Shown here in pieces: positions 1 through 8,445 of a stretch of 60,717 nucleotides of DNA. Numbering within the stretch: position 1 is the first letter of the stretch; the number at the start of each line of letters is the position of its first letter. A program made the position numbers and the translations under genes. Location: contig JAKAAY010000002.1 in the NCBI GenBank assembly GCA_021802055.1, forward strand, positions 31,478-92,194. Direction: 5' to 3'. The stretch comes from Thermoplasmata archaeon. Its GTDB lineage: Archaea; Thermoplasmatota; Thermoplasmata; Thermoplasmatales; Thermoplasmataceae. The notes beneath the pieces are model-generated. The model was not told where the DNA came from and ran no database searches. It saw nothing but the letters and a program-made list of their open reading frames with translations.

Positions 1-47
1 AGCCCGCAAAACGGTGGGTAAGGTTGGCGTCTTGGTTGTATGGCGGG

Positions 48-746
48 CTAAATCGTTTTGAGGATCTTTATTTCGGCCTCCTCATGCGCCTTTCTGTTGA
101 TGAGATCGATAATCTCGCCACGCATTCCTGCGGGCATTTCAAGAACACCAATCCAGGAGCCGTCTCTCCCCCATTCCTCCTTGACAATGAAACCTCCCTT
201 TACGAGGTCTCCGTAGACCTTTCCATAACCATTTCCAGTAAGCTTCACAGCAATGCGTGCCTTCTCGAAACGAATGGGCAGCAAAGGACGTATTGCCTTC
301 AATACAGTCTGCACCTGCTCTTCAGCCGCCTTGAAAGGATCGATGTGCACCTTTGCCTCTTCCATGGCCTGTTCAATCCTCGCTGGAGGGTTTGGTGTGT
401 TTGTCTGCGGGTTAATTGATTCCCTTGAAATGATTTCAATTACCTGCCTCCTTCTCTTCTGGAGCATCTCCTTGCGCTGTTCCGTGGTAAGCTGTATTTG
501 CCCCCGCTTGACAATCTCAATGGCTATCTGAGCGATGTCGATCGTGTTGAAGATCTCCATCAGCAGTTCTTCGCCAATCTTGTCTCCCTTTCTGGCGTCT
601 TTGAACACCTGGTCTAAGGCCAGATCCGTGTTGACATCAATCTCTCCATTCCTGATGCGTTCCGTTGCATCCGGATCCACCAAAATCTCAAACTTATGGC
701 CATGGGATTCCAGTCTCGCAACAATTGAATCCTCCACCTTGACCAT
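48..746 (-). CDS. Ribosome maturation protein SDO1/SBDS homologue
   Basis: This 232-residue protein matches the archaeal SBDS/SDO1 family over its full length. The N-terminal FYSH domain (about residues 1-90) carries the pattern EILVDPDATERIRNGE, and the middle helical domain has TTEQRKEMLQKRRRQVIEII. The C-terminal third is a ferredoxin-like domain containing LTGNGYGKVYGDLV. The family acts in late 60S/50S subunit maturation with EF-2-like GTPases. It starts at ATG 746, 86 nt downstream of psmA on the same strand, so the two are probably cotranscribed. In many archaea the SBDS and proteasome alpha genes precede the exosome genes directly; here the exosome operon lies about 10 kb away. Confidence 0.93.
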   Translation of the reverse strand: MVKVEDSIVARLESHGHKFEILVDPDATERIRNGEIDVNTDLALDQVFKDARKGDKIGEELLMEIFNTIDIAQIAIEIVKRGQIQLTTEQRKEMLQKRRRQVIEIISRESINPQTNTPNPPARIEQAMEEAKVHIDPFKAAEEQVQTVLKAIRPLLPIRFEKARIAVKLTGNGYGKVYGDLVKGGFIVKEEWGRDGSWIGVLEMPAGMRGEIIDLINRKAHEEAEIKILKTI

Positions 747-832
747 GCAGTAAGAATGGGGAGGGGCAATAAAACTTTTTAGTTTGAAAAAACCAGCGGA
801 GTCCGTATCTCACGCTGGTTGATGCAAGTAGC

Positions 833-1537
833 TTATGCGATCAGTTTCGCAGTCTCTTCCTTGGAGTACACATAGAACTTGTTTGCTCCAACTGCAGTGG
901 CAATTTCTACGCCCTTCAGTCCGCCCTCTTCCTCAAGGGCAGCTTTGAGAGCCTTAACGCCCAGAACCACTGCATCTTTTTCCTTCATGTCATCCTTGTA
1001 TTCTTTCTCCAGGAATGCCAGCACCTGATCCCTGCCAGATCCTATGGCCGCAGCCTTATATTCGTTTATGGTACCGGCCGGATCACAATCAAACAGGCGC
1101 GGGCCTATCTGGTCTATGCCTGCAAAGATCATGGAGACGCCGTATGGCCTTACTCCCCCATACTGTGTATACTGCTGCATCTGGTCTGCTACCCTCTTGA
1201 CCAGATTCTCTATATTTACCAGCTTTCCATATGTCACTTTTTCCTGCTGCGCGGCGACTCTTGAGAAGTCGATAAGAATCCTGGCGTCAGCAACAAGGCC
1301 GGAAGTGACTGCTGCGACCTGGTCGTCGACTATCTGTATCTTTTCCATGGAATTCTGCTCCACAAGCCTGCTTCTGATTTTCTTATCTGAAAGAAGCACA
1401 ACGCCGTCCTTGAATTTTATTCCCAGAGCTGTAGATCCCTTTTTAACAGCCTCTCTAGCGTACTCTACCTGGAAAAGCCTTCCATCAGGGGAAAATACAG
1501 TGATTGCTCTGTCATATGCCATCTGGCCCTGCTGCAT
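833..1537 (-). CDS. psmA: Proteasome subunit alpha
   Basis: At 234 residues this is a full-length archaeal 20S proteasome alpha subunit. The N-terminal gate and signature helix are visible as [20 protein letters not shown] (residues 8-27), followed by [15 protein letters not shown]. The protein forms the outer heptameric rings of the 20S particle; the beta subunit is not in this window. ATG 1537 follows a TATA-like stretch on the minus strand around 1562-1577. SBDS lies immediately downstream, the pairing typical of archaea. Confidence 0.96.
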   Translation of the reverse strand: MQQGQMAYDRAITVFSPDGRLFQVEYAREAVKKGSTALGIKFKDGVVLLSDKKIRSRLVEQNSMEKIQIVDDQVAAVTSGLVADARILIDFSRVAAQQEKVTYGKLVNIENLVKRVADQMQQYTQYGGVRPYGVSMIFAGIDQIGPRLFDCDPAGTINEYKAAAIGSGRDQVLAFLEKEYKDDMKEKDAVVLGVKALKAALEEEGGLKGVEIATAVGANKFYVYSKEETAKLIA

Positions 1538-1561
1538 TTAATTCACCGGGCTCTCCATAGT

Positions 1562-1577
1562 CTTTTAAATAATAAAC
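1562..1577 (-). promoter_or_regulatory. TATA-like promoter of psmA
   Basis: On the minus strand the bases read TTTATTATTTAAAAGA, about 25-40 nt before the psmA ATG. An AT-rich box at this distance from a start is the usual archaeal promoter arrangement. Inferred by eye only. Confidence 0.45.
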
Positions 1578-1716
1578 ATTCCCCTGCCGGCTCACCATGC
1601 CCCTAGAATCAAGCATGCACGTCAGGATTTGTTTGCCCCCGAGCTGCATACAGGTTCCTTCCAACACTGTGGAAAACTCAGCAGCAACGGGATATTTCCG
1701 GGTGATATTCTGCGAA

Positions 1717-2748
1717 CTACATCACCATCATACTGTCACCAAATTCATGCTGCAAAAGCCCCTTTTCACAGGCTACTTCCTGCACATATCCGGCTATCCT
1801 GGTTCCTGAAAACGCACCCACCATGCTCAGATGTGAACTTTCGGCGTCATGAATTCCGGTTATCAGGCCATCAACGACCTTCAGTTCATATCCCGGCTTT
1901 ATGAAAATGTCCGTCCAGCCGGAAGGCTTAACCCTGCCATGTTCTGCAAAGGCTGACTCTATAGCCCTGGTGACAGTGGTTCCAGCCGCGATGATCCTTC
2001 CACCTTTCTGCCGGGTGGACTCGATAATGTCAAGCGTTTTCCCGGGAATGTTGTAGTATTCCTCTATCAGGCCACCCGCGATCTCAAATTCCTGTGGCTC
2101 CAGTGATCCGAGATTGCAGTGTAGAGTGAGCGTTGCAATCCGTACTCCTTTACTGCGTAGATGCTCGATTATCTCTTGTGTAAACGGTCTTGATGCACAG
2201 GGGTATTCCACTGATCCTGGAACGCTTGAGAACAAACTGCTGTAGTAGTCTATTGGAATTTGGAACGGTATGTATCCGTACCTGATGGGCACTGCGTGCA
2301 TCCCTTCTGACAGCAGGCGGTCAACATCCTTACGTCCCTGTACCCACCAGTATCGTGGAAACTTTGAATGTCTGGCCATGACCGTGAATAATGCCGCGGA
2401 ACCAGCAATCGTGAACTGGTAGCCAGGTTTCAGGCGTGGGTTGAGGCTCCTTGGCCTTGGTTCTGCCAGGAACAGGTCTCTATTTCTGTTCGTCCCCAGG
2501 TTAATTCTTCCGAAACTTCCAACTTCTCTGAAATAAGCTGAGAATGAGGCGGAAATCATTCTGCTGTCGTTGAAAACCATAAGATCTCCTGCCTTCAGGA
2601 GCCTTCCTATGTCGTTCCTGAATGTTCCCAGGCTTACTGAGTTATCTTTTAAGTCCAGCGTAAGTAATGATACGGAGTCCCTGGCCAGGCCACGTAGTTC
2701 TGCAGGCAAGCTGGCAGCATTGACGTGACATATACTTTTACCTGACAT
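1717..2748 (-). CDS. QueA-like SAM:tRNA ribosyltransferase-isomerase homologue
   Basis: The reading frame is open to 2868, but ATG 2748 (residue 41 of the open frame) is the better start. It overlaps the end of the upstream dehydrogenase by only 11 nt and gives 343 residues, the usual QueA length. Family landmarks are visible: FRNDIGRLLKAGDLMVFNDSR near the N-terminus (bacterial DL..GDLLV.N.TR), GSVEYPCASRPFTQEIIEHL (GSVAAPTAGLHFT), TLHCNLGS (TLHVG.GTF), AAGTTVTRAIES (AVGTTVTRALES) and DIFIKPGYELKVVDGLIT. QueA makes epoxyqueuosine from preQ1-tRNA in bacteria. Archaea normally stop at archaeosine, so the substrate here is open. The TPTAGLHFT segment is altered (CASRPFT). Confidence 0.8.
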   Translation of the reverse strand: MSGKSICHVNAASLPAELRGLARDSVSLLTLDLKDNSVSLGTFRNDIGRLLKAGDLMVFNDSRMISASFSAYFREVGSFGRINLGTNRNRDLFLAEPRPRSLNPRLKPGYQFTIAGSAALFTVMARHSKFPRYWWVQGRKDVDRLLSEGMHAVPIRYGYIPFQIPIDYYSSLFSSVPGSVEYPCASRPFTQEIIEHLRSKGVRIATLTLHCNLGSLEPQEFEIAGGLIEEYYNIPGKTLDIIESTRQKGGRIIAAGTTVTRAIESAFAEHGRVKPSGWTDIFIKPGYELKVVDGLITGIHDAESSHLSMVGAFSGTRIAGYVQEVACEKGLLQHEFGDSMMVM

Positions 2749-3415
2749 TGAAACCACATCTCTTCCATATCTCTGCAAGCACCTCTCCAGCGGCATCTTC
2801 CGGCTTTTTAAGGCTGTCAGGGTTGTCCTCCGGAAGAGCACGCCTGTGCATTTCCGTATCCATGTCACCCGGATCCAGCGAAAACGCCGTCACCATGTTT
2901 ACTCTCTCTTCTGCCTGTATTATTCGAAGCAGATGATCCATTGCGATCTTTGAGGATGAATACGCACCCCATCCAGCATAAGCATTGGAAGCTGAATCAG
3001 ATGTGACGTGCACTATTGCAATTGGGCTCTTTCTGCCTCCCAGAACTTCTTTTATGAGCCACACATTGGAGAAGAAGTTTGTTTCAAATACGAGCCTGAA
3101 ATAAAGGATGCTGTTCTCCTTAACAGATTTCAGAGGTGTGGGACCCAGTTCCCCTGCATTGAGTATGATCAGATCTTGGGCTCCAAACGCTATCGTGGCC
3201 TTTCTGAGAAAAGACGATACCTGCTCCAGGTTAGTAAGATCACAGCTTTCAGCAAAGAGCGAAGCGTTTCCAACTTCCTCGATTAGGGTCCTGACGAGAT
3301 CTGGCCTTCTTCCGAAGGTCGCGACGTTACATCCATTTTTTAAAAGGGTTTTAACCAGAGCTTTTCCAAGCCCACACGTGCCTCCGGTAACAATTGCGTT
3401 TATTCTGCCTTCCAT
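2738..3415 (-). CDS. Short-chain dehydrogenase/reductase
   Basis: This is a 225-residue classical SDR. The N-terminal Rossmann motif is TGGTCGLGKA (residues 10-19), the structural motif LNAG lies near residue 86, a serine-containing strand reads HVTSDSA, and the catalytic pair is YSSSK. The sequence then runs through the substrate loop SLDPGDMDTEM. The substrate cannot be read from the sequence. It starts at ATG 3415 behind a TATA-like box and overlaps the QueA-like gene at its 3' end by 11 nt, implying translational coupling. Confidence 0.9.
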   Translation of the reverse strand: MEGRINAIVTGGTCGLGKALVKTLLKNGCNVATFGRRPDLVRTLIEEVGNASLFAESCDLTNLEQVSSFLRKATIAFGAQDLIILNAGELGPTPLKSVKENSILYFRLVFETNFFSNVWLIKEVLGGRKSPIAIVHVTSDSASNAYAGWGAYSSSKIAMDHLLRIIQAEERVNMVTAFSLDPGDMDTEMHRRALPEDNPDSLKKPEDAAGEVLAEIWKRCGFNVR

Positions 3416-3432
3416 AAATGAAGAGAGGGTGA

Positions 3433-3446
3433 TAATATATTAATAA
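3433..3446 (-). promoter_or_regulatory. TATA-like promoter of the SDR gene
   Basis: The minus strand reads TTATTAATATATTATC here, 18-31 nt before the SDR start codon. It lies in the 53-nt gap after the PEPCK stop, so the SDR/QueA-like pair can be transcribed separately from PEPCK. Confidence 0.4.
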
Positions 3447-3468
3447 AATGGTTAATAAAATGTAAAAA

Positions 3469-5337
3469 CTAGTACGTCTGAAGCCTTTGCCTGAGATTGA
3501 CGAATCTTTCCCAGAGCGCCTCCGGGAATCTCTCTCCAAAGCTCTTGAAAAATGGCTCGATTTCCTCCAGCTCAGCCAGAAATCCTTTCGGATCAACCCT
3601 GGTGAGGAGTTTTATGGTTTCCAGAGAGACGTTTTTTGGTCGAATGAACGTTTCAGGATCCGGAACGTACCCTATGGGTGTTTCAATTGCAGGGGTCTCT
3701 TTGACTTCGTTTCTATCGATGATCCATTTTAGCACATACATGTTGTTGGAATAACCTGGCCACATGAATTTGCCGTCATTATCTTTCCTGAACCAGTTTA
3801 CATTATACACCTTAGGCTTATGCCTGACCCTCGGGCCCATCTCCAGGTGGTGTTTGAAATAATCGGCCATGTTGTATCCAAGGAACGGCCGCATAGCCAT
3901 TGGATCGTTTCTCAGGACTCCTACCTTGCCTGCCGCGGCAGCAGTTGTTTCCACCCGTTGCATCGCACCAATAAGCACCCCGTCTTCCCATGTGAAAGCC
4001 TCGCAGACTAGAGGGATGAGATCTTTCCTCCGTCCACCGTATAGAATTGCTGAGATGGGAACGCCGTTGGGACTCTCATATTCTGGAGAAAGATATGGAT
4101 AGTTCTTCATGGGCGTTGTAAACCTGCTGTTTGGGTGTGCAGCATCTGTTCCCGGTTTGTAGGGGTTGCCCTTCCAGTCGGTGAGTTTCTCCGGGACAGG
4201 CAAAAGGCCTTCCCAGAAGGGGTTCATATCGCTGTCAATGGCAACATTGGTGAAGATGGTGTCCCTGTTGAAAGTTTTCATTGCGTTTGGATTGGTTTCG
4301 TAGCTTGTATGCGGCACCACGCCGAAGAATCCGTACTCGGGGTTTATTCCCATAAGATGTCCGTCTTCCTCATGCATCCAGGTGATATCGTCGCTTATGA
4401 GCTGTGATTTCCACCCCTGGCTTTTCAGGTCAGGCGGTGGTTCAATCATTGAAAGATTTGTCTTACCGCTGGAGCTTGGAAATGCGCCGGCAACATAGAA
4501 AGGATCCTTGCCCGGCCTGATTATGCCCGTAAGCATCATATGCTCTGCCAGCCAGTTCTCGCGCCTTGCAAGAATGGTTGAGATCCTGAGGGCGTGACAC
4601 TTCTTGCTTAGAAGCGCATTTCCGCCATAATTTGTGTTAACGCTGATTACGAGGCCATTTCCCTGATTTTCCTGAGGAAAATGAGCAATGTATCTGTTTT
4701 CAGGGTCCAGGGATGCTGTGGCATGAATCCCTATCACATATCTTCCGCTTTTCGCCATGGTTTCTGCTGCGCTGACGCCTGTTCGCGTGATGATGTTCAG
4801 ATTGGCCACAACATACCCGCTGTCTGTTATCTCAAACCCAGCGCTCCCATGTTTTGAATTAAGAGGGCCAAGCCAGTATGGCACAATGTACATGGTGCGG
4901 CCATTCATGGAGCCCTTAAGGATCTTCCAGAGCTTCCCAAGGGCTTCCCTTGAGTTCATCCAGTTGTTGGTTGGCCCAACATCGCCAGGACTGTTCTCAG
5001 TGCAAATATAAGTGTCCTTTTCGCTTCTTGCTACATCTGAAGGGGCACTCCTGTAGAGATATGAATTGGGATAGGTCTTTCCGTTGAGGGGCGTCAAGGT
5101 GCCATTTGATACAAGCTCCCTCCTCAGGGAGTCTACTTCTGCCTCCGTTCCATCAAAAAATTTCACTACAGAAGGGTGGGTCAGAGAGGCGATCAGGGAT
5201 ACATCCCTGACTATGGCCTCAGCCATTGCCTGATTCATGGTGCGAAGTGCAGCCATAAATTCAGACCGCCCTTCCCCCTCGGTCTCAATGCGAGTCGGGT
5301 TTCCGATTGCAAGTTTTGTTTCAGCGTATTCTATCAT
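3469..5337 (-). CDS. pckG: Phosphoenolpyruvate carboxykinase (GTP)
   Basis: The 622-residue protein matches GTP-dependent PEPCK throughout. It interconverts oxaloacetate plus GTP with PEP, CO2 and GDP, linking the TCA cycle to gluconeogenesis. Visible motifs: GAFPSSSGKTNLSM (P-loop kinase-1a, about residues 283-296), the kinase-2/metal region SDDITWM, INPEYGFFGV, HPNSRFTTP, YGGRR, MRPFLGYNMADY and VNWFRKD. Vertebrate enzymes carry a hyper-reactive Cys in the P-loop (SACGKT); here it is Ser. It starts at ATG 5337 and appears monocistronic, with 53 nt before the SDR gene downstream. Confidence 0.96.
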   Translation of the reverse strand: MIEYAETKLAIGNPTRIETEGEGRSEFMAALRTMNQAMAEAIVRDVSLIASLTHPSVVKFFDGTEAEVDSLRRELVSNGTLTPLNGKTYPNSYLYRSAPSDVARSEKDTYICTENSPGDVGPTNNWMNSREALGKLWKILKGSMNGRTMYIVPYWLGPLNSKHGSAGFEITDSGYVVANLNIITRTGVSAAETMAKSGRYVIGIHATASLDPENRYIAHFPQENQGNGLVISVNTNYGGNALLSKKCHALRISTILARRENWLAEHMMLTGIIRPGKDPFYVAGAFPSSSGKTNLSMIEPPPDLKSQGWKSQLISDDITWMHEEDGHLMGINPEYGFFGVVPHTSYETNPNAMKTFNRDTIFTNVAIDSDMNPFWEGLLPVPEKLTDWKGNPYKPGTDAAHPNSRFTTPMKNYPYLSPEYESPNGVPISAILYGGRRKDLIPLVCEAFTWEDGVLIGAMQRVETTAAAAGKVGVLRNDPMAMRPFLGYNMADYFKHHLEMGPRVRHKPKVYNVNWFRKDNDGKFMWPGYSNNMYVLKWIIDRNEVKETPAIETPIGYVPDPETFIRPKNVSLETIKLLTRVDPKGFLAELEEIEPFFKSFGERFPEALWERFVNLRQRLQTY

Positions 5338-5673
5338 GAATTACGACTCTCCATCTTTCGACACTTAAGAGCTGTGGATTAAGCTACAGATGTCGTTTTG
5401 TGTTCTGATTGGGCTTCTACTTATTAAGTTTTCAATCATGCAGTTCGACAATTTATTGGACCCCTCGTTAAGATGTTGGAAAGAGCACCGTCACATGACT
5501 GAAGTGTTGCATCGGTTGGCTTTGTAACACTTGATCCTTTTTACCTGGATAGGTGGTTTATTCTCCAATGGTTTCAATTGACAAGTCAGCCTTCATTGGC
5601 CAGAGCCTGAATTGAATGTAGGGTAAGGCCTGCTTTTGAGATAGTTATTATAGTTCAAATGGGATACCTATGC
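5338..5673. other. Divergent intergenic region pckG / SPFH gene
   Basis: About 330 nt lie between two divergent genes. No open frame here looks coding. The minus strand has AT-rich TATA-like DNA near 5420-5430 (CTTAATAAG), a possible PEPCK promoter with a leader of about 60 nt. The plus strand has TTATTATAG just before the SPFH gene. Nothing else was recognised. Confidence 0.4.
5643..5653 (+). promoter_or_regulatory. TATA-like promoter of the SPFH gene
   Basis: The sequence AGTTATTATAG lies 21-31 nt before ATG 5674 but only 6-16 nt before the upstream ATG 5659. Archaeal transcription starts about 25 nt after the TATA box, so this spacing favours a leaderless mRNA beginning at ATG 5674. Confidence 0.4.
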
Positions 5674-6513
5674 ATGGATACAGCGTTATACTACCTGCTT
5701 GGATTTGTCATATTCATCCTGATCATAATCCTACTGTCAGGCCTCCATGTACTGAAGGAGTGGGAGAGAGGGATTGTACTGACCCTGGGTAGATATGGTG
5801 GAATAAAGGGCCCTGGAATCATCTTCGTCATGCCGGTAATCAGCAGGGTGACAAAGGTGTCGACAAGAATACAGGCCGTGGCTTTCAAGACCGAAGCATC
5901 CTTTACCCGGGACAATGTCCCTGTCAACATAGATGCTGTCATGTACTACCAGATCATAGACCCACAGAAAGCAGTACTTAACATAGAGAACTTCATTGTG
6001 GCTACGAACCTGTCGGCGCAGACCACCATCAGAGAGGTTGTTGGAAAGAGTTCCTTCGATGAGATTCTGTCTGAGAGGGAAAAGATTGCAGAATCTGCCA
6101 GAGAAATCATAGACGTTAAGACCGAGCACTGGGGAATAAAGGTGTCCGCTGTTGAGATAAGAGATGTCGTGGTGCCACAGTCTCTTCAGGAAGCCATGTC
6201 GAGGCAGGCATCAGCCGAAAGAGAGAGGAGATCAAGGGTGACTCTGGCAATTGCCGAGGTGGAGGCCGCCCAGAAGATGGTTGAAGCTGCACAGCAGTAT
6301 TCAACAAACCCCACCGCGTTCCAGCTTAGGTGGATGAACATACTTTACGAAATTGGGCTAGAGGGAAAGGGGACACTCATGATGATCCCTATGAACGCTA
6401 TGTCTGCTGGAGATCTTCGGAACCCGGTTGCCATTGAAGGCCTGAAGTCCATGATGAGGGGAGTGGGCGTAAAGGATTCCTCAACGGAAGACTCGACAGA
6501 CAAGCCAAGCTAA
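5674..6513 (+). CDS. SPFH/slipin (stomatin-like) membrane protein
   Basis: One N-terminal membrane segment (residues 4-24, YYLLGFVIFILIIILLSGLH) is followed by an SPFH domain with the stomatin signature KEWERGIVLTLGRYGGIKGPG and RDNVPVNIDAVMYYQI. A helical coiled region rich in Ala/Glu follows (SRQASAERERRSRVTLAIAE). Slipins form membrane-associated oligomers and are often paired with an NfeD-type protein; none is adjacent here. ATG 5674 is chosen over 5659 because of the TATA-like box; the longer version adds five residues. The neighbouring ksgA converges on it and the two end regions overlap by 4 nt. Confidence 0.88.
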   Translation: MDTALYYLLGFVIFILIIILLSGLHVLKEWERGIVLTLGRYGGIKGPGIIFVMPVISRVTKVSTRIQAVAFKTEASFTRDNVPVNIDAVMYYQIIDPQKAVLNIENFIVATNLSAQTTIREVVGKSSFDEILSEREKIAESAREIIDVKTEHWGIKVSAVEIRDVVVPQSLQEAMSRQASAERERRSRVTLAIAEVEAAQKMVEAAQQYSTNPTAFQLRWMNILYEIGLEGKGTLMMIPMNAMSAGDLRNPVAIEGLKSMMRGVGVKDSSTEDSTDKPS

Positions 6514-7250
6514 TGGTTTAAGGTTCTGTGCAGTTCCATTATCTCGTCAGGGGAGAGCGAGTCTGCTCTCCTTTGTGAGAATTTTTCTGGACAGTTGTCC
6601 ACAATACCACGGATCATTTTCCGCCTTGCCGAAAACAGCTTTCTTATGAGGTCCTGCGCTTCGTTTACTTCGTACTGGTCGACGTCAGTTCTCACTGTCA
6701 GAAAGACTATGGCCGAATCCACTTCAGGCCTCGGGTTAAAGCAGGTTCTTGGGACCGTTCGGACAAGCCTGACATTGAACCTTAACCTGGAAGTGACGCT
6801 CAACCTTGAATATTCCCCTGAACCTGGCTTTGCGATCATCCTATTTGCAAATTCTTTCTGCAACATCAGCACGCACCTGGAAAACTGAAACTTTAGGAGC
6901 CTGAAGAGTATTTCTGAAGAGATCATGTAAGGGACATTTCCTATTATCCCACTTGCCTTCTCCGGTTCCATTTCCAGGAAATTCTCCTTTCTGAGAATCA
7001 GGGAACCATCCTCCACATTTTCGTTAAACTTTGACTGCAGGGATTCATAAAATCTGTGGTCTGGCTCCACTGCAATGATCCTTGCCTCCGTCCTCAAAAG
7101 GTGCTCTGTGAGGATGCCTGTGCCTGGACCTATCTCAATTATTGTGTCTCCAGGTTTTGGCTCGAGAGTTCTTACCTCCAGTTTTGCAATGTTGGGGTCC
7201 ACCAGAAGGACCTGACCATATTTTCTGGAAAACCCGCTGCCTGAGGTCAT
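6510..7250 (-). CDS. ksgA: 16S rRNA dimethyladenosine transferase
   Basis: This 246-residue Rossmann methyltransferase is of the KsgA/Dim1 family. SAM-binding motif I is DTIIEIGPGTGILTEHLL (residues 35-52), the acidic residue of motif II is in AVEPDHRFYE, and the catalytic motif IV is GNVPYMISSE (NxxY). The C-terminal helical domain follows. The enzyme dimethylates two adjacent adenosines near the 3' end of 16S rRNA. It is the last gene of the long operon beginning at rrp4, and its ATG 7250 overlaps the stop of the DUF655 gene by 4 nt. This DUF655-ksgA order is common in archaea. Confidence 0.95.
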   Translation of the reverse strand: MTSGSGFSRKYGQVLLVDPNIAKLEVRTLEPKPGDTIIEIGPGTGILTEHLLRTEARIIAVEPDHRFYESLQSKFNENVEDGSLILRKENFLEMEPEKASGIIGNVPYMISSEILFRLLKFQFSRCVLMLQKEFANRMIAKPGSGEYSRLSVTSRLRFNVRLVRTVPRTCFNPRPEVDSAIVFLTVRTDVDQYEVNEAQDLIRKLFSARRKMIRGIVDNCPEKFSQRRADSLSPDEIMELHRTLNH

Positions 7251-7795
7251 CTGGAAACAAAAAGCTTGTACTTCTCGTGCCTTTCCTCAAGTTCCTGAAT
7301 GATTCTTCCTGCAATCATCTTCTGTGGGTTATGCAGAGTTTTAACCCTTCCGGTAAGATCGGCAAAGGATTCGAAGGGTTTCTTTTTCCGTTCTTCGACA
7401 ATTGCCCACATGGTCTTGTTACCAAGGCCCGGAAGTAGTTCCAGAGAATGAAGACGAGCGTTGATTGGCTGAGCCGTGTTGAAGAAGCCTACAAATCTTT
7501 CCTCGTGATGGTTTACAATGCTTTCAAGTATAAACTGCAACTCGTTCATTGCGGCATTGGTGAGGTCCGAATATGAAATCCTCCTCTTGACTGAAAGAAT
7601 CTTTGTCCTGAGATCCAGGTTACTGCCAACGTATATCCGGTCTCCAACTGCGCATATTGCATTGGTCTTGGGAATCAGCTCAAGAAGCTTGAATTCGTTT
7701 TCTCCTATGGCAATGATAATCGGGGTCTTTCTATAACTGCGGTCGTCAGGTCTACCCTGCTGTAGATAATCCAGCACAAAAGCGTAGTCTTCCAA
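7247..7795 (-). CDS. DUF655 protein (OB-fold plus helix-hairpin-helix)
   Basis: The protein belongs to the archaeal DUF655 family (COG1491), predicted to bind RNA or DNA. The frame opens at TTG 7807, but TTG 7795 gives the family-typical start MEDYAFVLDYL and has GGGGAT five bases upstream, so 7795 is chosen (182 residues). The N-terminal half resembles an OB-fold region, and residues about 124-155 form a helix-hairpin-helix (LHSLELLPGLGNKTMWAIVE). It sits between rpoF and ksgA, the conserved archaeal order, which suggests a role in ribosome or transcript processing. The exact function is unknown. Confidence 0.85.
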   Translation of the reverse strand: MEDYAFVLDYLQQGRPDDRSYRKTPIIIAIGENEFKLLELIPKTNAICAVGDRIYVGSNLDLRTKILSVKRRISYSDLTNAAMNELQFILESIVNHHEERFVGFFNTAQPINARLHSLELLPGLGNKTMWAIVEERKKKPFESFADLTGRVKTLHNPQKMIAGRIIQELEERHEKYKLFVSR

Positions 7796-7810
7796 ATAAA
7801 TCCCCAAACC

Positions 7811-8122
7811 TTACTCGGCAAGTTCCTGCAAATAATCAAGAAGGTTATTTAAATCTTTTTCGCCAAGAAGAATTTTGTAAGTTGAAAGGATAGGGGTGAC
7901 CTCTTCCTTTGTCTTAGGAACCAGATCAAGAAGTTTTACTGCCACCTCTTCAGGGAGAGAGAATTTTTCCTGCAGTTCCTTCTTCATTCTGGAGACATCG
8001 CCCTTGATCTTGAGGAAGCGTTCAACATACCCCAGGTTTTCTGCCTCAGATTCCGAGAGATCCTTCTTCTCAGAAAGGATCTTGAAAACTTCCGGTATGG
8101 ATATATATTCTTTCTTGGTCAT
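7811..8122 (-). CDS. rpoF: DNA-directed RNA polymerase subunit F (Rpb4)
   Basis: ATG 8122 gives 103 residues beginning MTKKEYISIPEVFKILSEK, the usual length and start for archaeal RpoF. The longer open frame (to 8233) would run into rpl21e and is rejected. The helical HRDC-like C-terminal part, SLPEEVAVKLLDLVPKTKEE, matches the family signature. Together with RpoE it forms the stalk of RNA polymerase that binds nascent RNA. The gene lies between rpl21e and DUF655 in the conserved archaeal order. Confidence 0.92.
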   Translation of the reverse strand: MTKKEYISIPEVFKILSEKKDLSESEAENLGYVERFLKIKGDVSRMKKELQEKFSLPEEVAVKLLDLVPKTKEEVTPILSTYKILLGEKDLNNLLDYLQELAE

Positions 8123-8145
8123 ATCAGTCAACTTCTCCTGGATTC

Positions 8146-8445
8146 TCAGCTTGATGCAAGTTTCTTGAGATGTGCGGGACCTGCAACGATGTGCTTCTCC
8201 ACAGATCCAACCTTGAGCGAAATGACGTAGCACTCACCCTGTCTGTTAACAACAGTCCCCGTCAGCCCGTGGAAATTGTGGAACGGCATTCCGCTGTGGA
8301 TCGAGGGGTTGATAACTATCGCAGCCTTCTCTCCAATCTCGAAACTCTTCATCAGGTCATTGACCCTGGGCATGCCTTTTTCCTTTATTCCCTTGGTCAT
8401 CTTCATTCTTGACCCAGACCTGGGTCCGTGAGACATCTTAGCCAT
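8146..8445 (-). CDS. rpl21e: 50S ribosomal protein L21e
   Basis: This 99-residue basic protein has the L21e pattern: an N-terminal SHGPRSGSRMKMTK, then the SH3-like barrel with GEKAAIVINPSIHSGMP and FHGLTGTVVNRQG. ATG 8445 and an alternative ATG three codons later are both possible. Its 5' end overlaps the pus10 stop by 8 nt, indicating translational coupling within the operon. Confidence 0.95.
   Translation of the reverse strand: MAKMSHGPRSGSRMKMTKGIKEKGMPRVNDLMKSFEIGEKAAIVINPSIHSGMPFHNFHGLTGTVVNRQGECYVISLKVGSVEKHIVAGPAHLKKLASS

Noticed and set aside
1-49. AGCCCGC at 1-7 and GCGGGCT at 43-49 form a 7-bp inverted repeat at the window start
   Set aside because: The 35-nt loop is large, the repeat overlaps the SBDS stop and the window edge cuts the context; a chance pair is as likely.
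5643-5673. ATG 5659 as start of the SPFH gene
   Set aside because: The TATA-like box is only 6-16 nt away, which would place the transcription start inside the reading frame.
8123-8233. Upstream extension of rpoF
   Set aside because: It would overlap rpl21e heavily and the extra residues have no family resemblance.
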